Shown here piece by piece: positions 58,827 through 64,000 of a DNA stretch of 64,000 bases (the stretch's first letter is position 1; every line of letters begins with the position of its first letter). Location of the stretch: positions 558,001 through 622,000 of the forward strand of contig NZ_PDJG01000001.1 of NCBI RefSeq assembly GCF_002564005.1, given 5' to 3'. The stretch comes from Sanguibacter antarcticus. GTDB lineage: Bacteria; Actinomycetota; Actinomycetes; Actinomycetales; Cellulomonadaceae. Both the position numbers and the translations under genes were made by a program. The notes under the pieces are model-generated. The model ran no database searches. It was not told the DNA's origin and saw only the letters and a program-made list of their open reading frames with translations.

Positions 58827-59531
58827 TCAGGACGAGGTCTCGTCGGCGACGTCGACGACCACGCGGACCGGAGACTCCAGGAGGTACACCCGGAACGGGT
58901 GTCCCGGGCTCTCGAGGCCGATGAACGCGTCCGTGAGCCCCTCGAAGACGCTCCACCCCCGTGCCTCGGTGACCGTGACGGTTCCGGCACCGGTAACCGG
59001 CCCCGAGCTCTCGAAGGGTTCTGCGCCGCTGTCCATGGGATAGGCGCTCCCGCTGATGAGCACCTTGAGGGTGCCGTCGCCCGCGAGGTCGATGACGGTC
59101 CCGCTGCCGTCCTGGATGGCCTCGTCGACGTACTGGACCGTCCATCCGGGCGTGCCTGTCCCACCCATCTCGTACACGACCCTGTCGAAGCCGTCGTGCC
59201 GTCCGATCCTGACGTCGGTCACGGTGAGCATGGCGTCTTGCGACGGGTCGGCGGTGTCCGGTGATGTGTCGGCGGGGAACGCCGGAGCGTCCGCGGTGCT
59301 CGCGTCGTCCGGTGTCTCGGTCGAGAGCACAGTCGGCTCGGAGGTCTCGGACGGGGAGACGGTGGCCTCGTCGGGCGAGGTCGTCGAGCTGGAGACCACG
59401 GGCACCGGTTCGTCGCTCGAGCACGCTGCGAGCGACGAACCGCTGACCGTGGCGGCGACAAGTGCTGCGAGCGCAGGTCGCATCGGATGCCGTCGCGAGC
59501 CTGGTGCGCCTGTCGATGCTCGTGCCTTCAT
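58827..59531 (-). CDS. Lipoprotein with AMIN-like domain
   Basis: 234 residues. Signal peptide with hydrophobic LAALVAATVSGSSLAAC; lipobox LAAC at ~33-36. A Ser/Thr/Pro/Asp-rich linker (~37-95) leads to a C-terminal domain (DVRIGRHDGFDRVVYEMGG, VYLLESPVRVVVDVAD), the pattern of the actinobacterial AMIN-like domain, which may bind cell-wall polymer. GGAGG lies 5 nt before ATG 59531. The gene ends 4 nt from the convergent gpsA. Confidence 0.8.
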   Translation of the reverse strand: MKARASTGAPGSRRHPMRPALAALVAATVSGSSLAACSSDEPVPVVSSSTTSPDEATVSPSETSEPTVLSTETPDDASTADAPAFPADTSPDTADPSQDAMLTVTDVRIGRHDGFDRVVYEMGGTGTPGWTVQYVDEAIQDGSGTVIDLAGDGTLKVLISGSAYPMDSGAEPFESSGPVTGAGTVTVTEARGWSVFEGLTDAFIGLESPGHPFRVYLLESPVRVVVDVADETSS

Positions 59532-59651
59532 GGTGCCTCCGCTCGTCTCGTCGCCCCCTGCGGACGTCGCTCTCTCGAGACTACGGCGATGGCCGCGAGC
59601 CGGGGTCGCGGATGAGTCTCGAACCGAGAACGATCGCGCAGCGGTCGCGCG

Positions 59652-60866
59652 TCAGGCGTCAGGCGTCGTCTCGGCGGAGGTCTGCGGGGTCTGGGTCGAG
59701 CGCACCAGTGCCTGGTCGAGGTCTGCCCACAGGTCGTCGATGTCCTCCACCCCGACGCTGAGGCGGACGAGGTCCTCGGGAACGGTGAGGGACTCGGTCG
59801 CGAACCGTCGCCGCCGCTCTAGGCTGGACTCGACGCCGCCGAGGCTCGTGGCGGGCACCCACAGGTGGACGGCCTGGACGACTGCGTCGGCCGCCTCGCG
59901 CCCGCCGTGCGGCCGGAGCCCGATGATGGCGCCGAAGCCGTCCATCGTGCGTGCTGCGACCTCGTGCCCCGGGTCGTCGGGCAGGCTCGGGTGCCGGACC
60001 TCGGCGACCGCTGGGTGGGCGGCGAGCCGGCGGGCGATCTCCGCAGCGTTGGACTGCGCGCGCTCCACCCGCAGCGCGAGGGTCCGCAGTCCGCGGAGCG
60101 CGAGCCACACCTCCCACGGGCCGGCGATCGCGCCGTGCAGCGTCCGGTACGCGCGCAGGAGGCTGGTGAGGTGGGCTGAGCTGGAGACCGCGATCCCGAG
60201 CACCACGTCGGAGTGCCCCGCGAGGTACTTTGTCACGGAGTGGACGACGACGTCCGCGCCGGCCTCGAGCGGCCGCTGCACGAGCGGCGTAGCGAAGGTG
60301 TTGTCGACAGCGACCAGCGCGCCGGCTGCGTGGGCGGCGTCGATGAGCGCAGGCAGGTCTGCCACCTCGAGCATCGGGTTCGTCGGGGACTCGATCCAGA
60401 CGAGGTCAGCGCCCTCGAGCTGGGCGATGGTCGCGGCCGTGTCGGCGACGTCGACACGGACGACTGTGACGCCGTGCCGCGCGGCGAGGTCGTCAGCGAA
60501 ACCGAGCGTCACCTGGTACGCGTGCCGTGGCACGACGAGACGCCCACCGTCGGGGACGAAAGACATGACTGCAGCGATCGCGGCCATGCCCGACCCGAAC
60601 ACGACGCCGCTCTCCGACGCCGACTCGAGGGCGGCGACGGCGTCCTCGAAGGGAGCCCAGGTCTCGGTGTCGATCCGGGTGTAGAGCTTCTCGCCGGGGC
60701 CGGGGGTACCTTCCGAGTGGTAGGTCGAGGAGAGCACCACAGGTGGGTTCACCGGAGCGCCCTGGGTACGAGCAGGGCGGCCGGCGGTGACGGCGAGCGT
60801 CGCTCGCGTGAGGTCGGCGACTGTTCCGGTGGTGTCGGCCGTGTCGCCGTGGGATGCGTTCTTCAT
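59652..60866 (-). CDS. Trans-sulfuration PLP enzyme (cystathionine gamma-synthase/lyase family)
   Basis: 404-residue Cys/Met metabolism PLP enzyme. PVVLSSTYHSEG, YTRIDTETWAPFEDAVAALE, ESPTNPMLEVADLPALI and the PLP Lys in SVTKYLAGHSDVVLG (~residue 216) are all present. It could be cystathionine gamma-synthase (MetB) or a lyase; the arginine-rich C-terminal part does not settle it. ATG 60866 follows TAGGCT by 7 nt (leaderless). Divergent from ddl with 41 nt between start codons. Confidence 0.9.
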   Translation of the reverse strand: MKNASHGDTADTTGTVADLTRATLAVTAGRPARTQGAPVNPPVVLSSTYHSEGTPGPGEKLYTRIDTETWAPFEDAVAALESASESGVVFGSGMAAIAAVMSFVPDGGRLVVPRHAYQVTLGFADDLAARHGVTVVRVDVADTAATIAQLEGADLVWIESPTNPMLEVADLPALIDAAHAAGALVAVDNTFATPLVQRPLEAGADVVVHSVTKYLAGHSDVVLGIAVSSSAHLTSLLRAYRTLHGAIAGPWEVWLALRGLRTLALRVERAQSNAAEIARRLAAHPAVAEVRHPSLPDDPGHEVAARTMDGFGAIIGLRPHGGREAADAVVQAVHLWVPATSLGGVESSLERRRRFATESLTVPEDLVRLSVGVEDIDDLWADLDQALVRSTQTPQTSAETTPDA

Positions 60867-60907
60867 GGCGCCGAGCCTATTCCCCGACTCCGGTAAAGTC
60901 TCACCCG

Positions 60908-62083
60908 ATGTCTACCGAGCCCGCGCCCCAGCCGCACGCTGACCCCGACCACGGCGCCCCACGCCTCGTCCGCACGACGAAGCCGAGGGTGGTCCTGCTC
61001 TTCGGTGGCCGCTCCGGCGAGCACGTCATCTCCTGCGCCACGGCTGCCGGAGTGATGCGTGCGATCGATCGTGACCGCTTCGACGTGATCCCGGTCGGGA
61101 TCACCCGTCGTGGGAAGTGGGTGCTGGCTGCCGACGACCCTGAAGGATGGGAGATCCGAGAGGGGCACCTCCCTGAGGTGGCGGAGGCCGACAACGAGGT
61201 GATCCTTCCGCTGTCCCTCGACCAGAACGCGCTCCGGGTCCTCGAGCCCGGGAGCCTGCCGAGCGTCCTGGGACAGGTCGACGTCGTCTTCCCGCTCCTG
61301 CACGGGCCGTTCGGCGAGGACGGGACAGTCCAGGGAATGCTCGAGATGGTCGATGTCCGGTACGTCGGAGCAGGCGTCCTCGCATCGGCTGTCGGCATGG
61401 ACAAGCACTTCATGAAGCTCGTGCTCGCAGGGCAGGGGCTGCCGGTCTCCCCGTTCACGGTCATCCGGGCGGGGGAGTGGGAAGGCCGTGAGCAGGAGTG
61501 GACGGACGCGGTCGCGGACCTCGGCCTCCCGGTGTTCGTCAAGCCGGCGCGTGCAGGATCGAGCCTCGGGATCTCCAAGGTGACCGACCTCGCTGACCTG
61601 CCGGCCGCGATCGCGGAAGCCCAGCGTCACGACCCCAAGGTCATCGTCGAGGCAGGCGTCGTCGGTCGTGAGATCGAGTGCGCCGTGCTCGGCGGACGGG
61701 CGGGCCAGCGGGCCCGAGCCTCGCTGCCGGGGGAGATCGAGGTCACAGACGCCGCCCACGGCTTCTACGACTTCGAGGCCAAGTACCTCAGCGAGCAGAG
61801 CGTCGTCCTCACGTGCCCTGCGGACCTTCCGCAGGAGACGATCGACGCCGTGCGTGACATCGCGGTACGAACCTTCGAAGCCGTCGCAGGCGAGGGGTTG
61901 TCACGCGTCGACGTGTTCGTCACCGGGACGGGGGACGTCGTCGTCAACGAGATCAACACGATGCCTGGATTCACCCCGTTCTCGATGTACCCCAGGATGT
62001 GGGAGGCGACGGGGCTGAGCTATCCGGACCTCATCACCGAGCTGCTGGAGCTCGCCCTCGAGCGGTCGACCGGTCTGCGCTGA
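60908..62083 (+). CDS. ddl: D-alanine--D-alanine ligase
   Basis: 391-residue ATP-grasp ligase. LLFGGRSGEHVISCATA starts the N-domain (~35), KPARAGSSLGISKV is the ATP loop, and FYDFEAKYL with its Tyr marks D-Ala-D-Ala rather than D-Lac specificity; VFVTGTGDVVVNEINTMPGF is the metal-binding end. The first ~25 residues are a Pro-rich extension. ATG 60908 follows TAAAGT by 8 nt (leaderless). Followed by convergent DUF3515 and then thiL, a recurring actinobacterial order. Confidence 0.96.
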   Translation: MSTEPAPQPHADPDHGAPRLVRTTKPRVVLLFGGRSGEHVISCATAAGVMRAIDRDRFDVIPVGITRRGKWVLAADDPEGWEIREGHLPEVAEADNEVILPLSLDQNALRVLEPGSLPSVLGQVDVVFPLLHGPFGEDGTVQGMLEMVDVRYVGAGVLASAVGMDKHFMKLVLAGQGLPVSPFTVIRAGEWEGREQEWTDAVADLGLPVFVKPARAGSSLGISKVTDLADLPAAIAEAQRHDPKVIVEAGVVGREIECAVLGGRAGQRARASLPGEIEVTDAAHGFYDFEAKYLSEQSVVLTCPADLPQETIDAVRDIAVRTFEAVAGEGLSRVDVFVTGTGDVVVNEINTMPGFTPFSMYPRMWEATGLSYPDLITELLELALERSTGLR

Positions 62084-62125
62084 CCTGTCGTCGGTCGTCG
62101 ACCAGACGCCTGCCGCACGAGCAGG

Positions 62126-62665
62126 TCAGAGGCACGTGCGGGTTGTCTCGACCTGGCTGATGGCACCTGCGAGGTCGATGAGCGCCGCGGTCGGCTGACC
62201 CAGGCCGAGGGCGGTGGGGACCTGGACAGCCACGGCCGGGTCGCGACCGAAGCTCACGTAGGTCCAGCCGTTGTCGTCCTTCGTGGTGATCCAGTCGAAC
62301 GTCTGCTCGACTCCTCCGGAGACCACCTGGATCGACTCGCACTCTTCCGTCGTCGGTGGGGGGACCTCGACACCACAGGTCAGGGTGATCGCTGCGCCGG
62401 CCTCGCCCCACGCGGCCGTGGCTTGTCCGGTCGCACGCACCTTCGGCTGCCCGAGCACCGTCTCCGGGACGGCGAGCACGACCCGCGCGCACAGCGGGTC
62501 GCCTGCAGCGTCGGCCGCCGTGACGTTGATGGTCGGCACGCACCCTGAGACGACGAGCGCGGTGGTTGCGGCGAGCACGCCGACGCGCCACGTGGCCGGC
62601 CTGCCTGACGAGGGCGAGGCGACAGACGGCGGGACGGGGGCATGACGAGACCGGCGGAGGAGCAC
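62126..62665 (-). CDS. DUF3515 lipoprotein
   Basis: 179-residue lipoprotein. N-terminal Arg-rich tail, hydrophobic RVGVLAATTALVVSGC with lipobox VSGC (~39-42), then TINVTAADAAGDPLCARVVLAVPE, LTCGVEVPPPTTEEC and DWITTKDDNGWTYVSFGRDPAVAVQVP, the DUF3515 family. Four Cys in the mature part may form disulfides. GTG 62665 follows TAGTCT by 6 nt (leaderless). Family conserved next to ddl and thiL; function unknown. Confidence 0.85.
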   Translation of the reverse strand: MLLRRSRHAPVPPSVASPSSGRPATWRVGVLAATTALVVSGCVPTINVTAADAAGDPLCARVVLAVPETVLGQPKVRATGQATAAWGEAGAAITLTCGVEVPPPTTEECESIQVVSGGVEQTFDWITTKDDNGWTYVSFGRDPAVAVQVPTALGLGQPTAALIDLAGAISQVETTRTCL

Positions 62666-62728
62666 GTGCCCAGACTATCGTCGGTGGCGGTCGTCGTCGG
62701 TCGCCGCCGCGAGACGTAAGGTGGCGGC

Positions 62729-63751
62729 GTGACCGACCCACTCCTCGTCGCCGACCTGTCCGAGTCGCAGCTTCTCTCGCGCATCTTCCCGCTCCTCCCG
62801 CACGGTCAGGCGACGATCGTCGGTCCCGGCGACGACGCTGCTGTGGTGCGTGCCCCCGACGGGAGGTTCGTCGTCTCGACGGACGTGCTCGTCGAGAACC
62901 ACCACTTCCGGCGGGCATGGTCGTCGGGCTACGACGTCGGGTGGCGTGCTGCGATGCAGAACCTCGCCGACTGCGCAGCGATGGGCGCCAGGACCACGTC
63001 GCTCGTCGTCGCGCTCGTCATCCCGCCGTCCCTCGAGGTCGAGTGGGTCACCGACCTTGCTCGCGGGCTGGCGGACGCGTGCGCTCTCCACGGAGCCGCT
63101 GTCGTCGGCGGCGACCTGTCCGGCGGAGAGAACGTCGTCGTGGCCGTGACGGTCCATGGCGACCTCGAGGGCCGAGGCCCGGTGCTCCGGTCGGGAGCGC
63201 GCCCTGGTGACGTCCTCGCGCACGCCGGCGTGCTCGGCAGGTCAGCCGCAGGCCTCGCGCTGCTCGAGGCAGATCGCAGCGCAGTCTCGCCGGGTCTTGT
63301 CGAGAGCTTTCTTCGACCTGCTCCACCTCTCGACTCTGGCGTGGACGCTGCGGTCGCCGGCGCGACGGCCATGCTCGACGTCTCTGACGGCCTGCTCCGC
63401 GACGCCGGGCGGATCGCTGCCGCGAGCGGAGTGGTCCTCGACCTCGAGGACCCGTACGTCGTCCTTGCTGGAGACGTCGCTGCTCTGCAGCCCGCCTGCG
63501 AGGAGCTCGGGACGGACCCGCTGTCCTGGCTGCTCACCGGAGGCGAGGACCACGGGATGCTCGCGACGTTCCCCGAGGGAGTGCAGCTGCCGCAGGGTTT
63601 CCGTGCGATCGGTCGCGTGAAAGGCACGGTCGTCGAGACCAGCGACCGTCAGACGTGGACGGGGTCGATCCCTGAGTCACCGATGACCGTCATGGTCTGC
63701 GGTGCGGCGCCCACGGTCGACGGACCCGGCTGGGACCATTTCGCAGGCTGA
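62729..63751 (+). CDS. thiL: Thiamine-monophosphate kinase
   Basis: 340-residue AIR-synthase-fold kinase that makes thiamine diphosphate. GPGDDAAVV near residue 33 and STDVLVENHHF, the Mg/ATP site VVGGDLSGGENVVVAVTVHG, and VSDGLLRDAGRIA are the family blocks; LTGGEDHGML lies near the C-terminus. GTG 62729 follows TAAGGT by 6 nt (leaderless). The final five codons form the left arm of a hairpin shared with the next gene. Confidence 0.95.
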   Translation: MTDPLLVADLSESQLLSRIFPLLPHGQATIVGPGDDAAVVRAPDGRFVVSTDVLVENHHFRRAWSSGYDVGWRAAMQNLADCAAMGARTTSLVVALVIPPSLEVEWVTDLARGLADACALHGAAVVGGDLSGGENVVVAVTVHGDLEGRGPVLRSGARPGDVLAHAGVLGRSAAGLALLEADRSAVSPGLVESFLRPAPPLDSGVDAAVAGATAMLDVSDGLLRDAGRIAAASGVVLDLEDPYVVLAGDVAALQPACEELGTDPLSWLLTGGEDHGMLATFPEGVQLPQGFRAIGRVKGTVVETSDRQTWTGSIPESPMTVMVCGAAPTVDGPGWDHFAG

Positions 63752-63779
63752 CGGTGCACCGGCAGCCTGCGAAATGGTC
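63734..63779. terminator. Bidirectional hairpin built into the 3' ends of thiL and a GNAT gene
   Basis: A perfect 17-bp inverted repeat: GACCATTTCGCAGGCTG (63734-63750) and its complement (63763-63779), loop 12 nt. The left arm codes for the last residues of ThiL and includes two bases of its TGA; the right arm includes two bases of the opposing gene's stop codon. Confidence 0.7.
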
Positions 63780-64000
63780 AGGCGCGGCGGTATCGAACCT
63801 CGGTGAACCGTTCGCCACCGAGCTCTTCGAGCTTTTCGACGCCGTCGGCCGCGAATCCGTGACGACGGTAGAAGTGCTGGGCACGCTCGTTGTCGGCGAG
63901 CACCCACAGCGACAGCGGGACGCCGTCAGGGAGCTCCGCGATCACCGTGCGCATGAGCTCACGAGCCACGCCGCGGCCCCAGGCTTCGGGGTCGAGGTAG
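63778..64000 (-). CDS. GNAT acetyltransferase (5' end beyond window)
   Basis: C-terminal ~73 residues of a GNAT protein. YLDPEAWGRGVARELM is the acetyl-CoA loop and helix, followed by LSLWVLADNERAQHFYRRHGFAAD and a final strand ending RYRRA, the usual end of the fold. The frame continues past the right edge, so the start and substrate part are not seen. Convergent with thiL; the stop codon is within the shared hairpin. Confidence 0.88.
   Translation of the reverse strand, partial: YLDPEAWGRGVARELMRTVIAELPDGVPLSLWVLADNERAQHFYRRHGFAADGVEKLEELGGERFTEVRYRRA

Noticed and set aside
60867..60907. SAM or other riboswitch before the trans-sulfuration gene
   Set aside because: The leader is too short; the -10 lies 7 nt from the start codon.

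Overview
The window is chromosomal DNA of a high-GC Gram-positive bacterium (Actinomycetota). The evidence is strong GC bias at third codon positions, a 23S rRNA with the roughly 100-nt helix-54/55 insertion typical of high-GC Gram-positives, no tRNA in the 16S-23S spacer, many GTG starts, and actinobacterial families such as the DUF3516 helicase, DUF3515, an AMIN-like lipoprotein, a deazaflavin-dependent nitroreductase and an MhuD-like heme oxygenase. The 16S sequence and gene order fit the order Micrococcales (Cellulomonadaceae, Sanguibacteraceae or Promicromonosporaceae type). I cannot name the genus. I see no insertion sequence, prophage, CRISPR array or anomalous-composition island: this is a core chromosomal segment.

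Layout. 1-1247: 5' part of a leftward prolyl oligopeptidase. 1248-7249: complete rrn operon (promoter, 16S, spacer, 23S, 5S, terminator). 7359-10674: gatCAB. 10813-12831: photolyase and a DoxX-like membrane protein. 13010-24113: most of branched-chain amino acid synthesis (ilvD, attenuated ilvBNC, leuB, ilvE) with a lipoprotein, a PCD-VOC fusion, a DDN-ASCH fusion and an MhuD-like protein between. 24194-28400: ABC exporter with PadR regulator. 28534-30313: citramalate synthase cimA with its own leader peptide and terminator. 30392-45723: single genes (lipoate ligase, YggS, DUF2079, YccF, YbaK, acetyltransferase, helicase, DUF3817, AGCS symporter, GGDEF protein, glycosylase-like protein, aldo/keto reductase, methyltransferase). 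45761-51972: FAH-family enzyme, gltX, HAD phosphatase, LysR/YeiH pair, methyltransferase. 52135-55463: tRNA-Gln, tRNA-Glu, IclR-type LtbR divergent from leuCD. 55599-64000: murA, plsC, gpsA, two lipoproteins, a trans-sulfuration enzyme, ddl, thiL and the 3' part of an acetyltransferase.

How the genes work together. CimA, LeuCD, LeuB, IlvBN, IlvC, IlvD and IlvE together supply a threonine-independent route from pyruvate to isoleucine, the valine pathway and the last common steps of leucine; leuA and ilvA are not in the window. Control appears layered: ribosome-mediated attenuation at ilvB (ILVVL codon run) and probably at cimA, and an IclR operator at ltbR-leuC. GatCAB, GltX, tRNA-Gln(CUG) and tRNA-Glu(CUC) fit the transamidation route to Gln-tRNA. 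MurA and Ddl serve peptidoglycan; PlsC and GpsA serve phospholipid.

The most distinctive signal is promoter architecture. About eighteen genes and the ilvB leader peptide have a TAnnnT hexamer 6-8 nt upstream of the start codon and no Shine-Dalgarno sequence, the signature of leaderless transcripts. The fixed spacing was used to choose several start codons. I found no convincing new multi-gene defence or mobile system; the best leads are the leaderless attenuators, the fusion or permuted proteins (DDN-ASCH, lipoate ligase), paired PadR operators, and regulatory hairpins that overlap coding ends.
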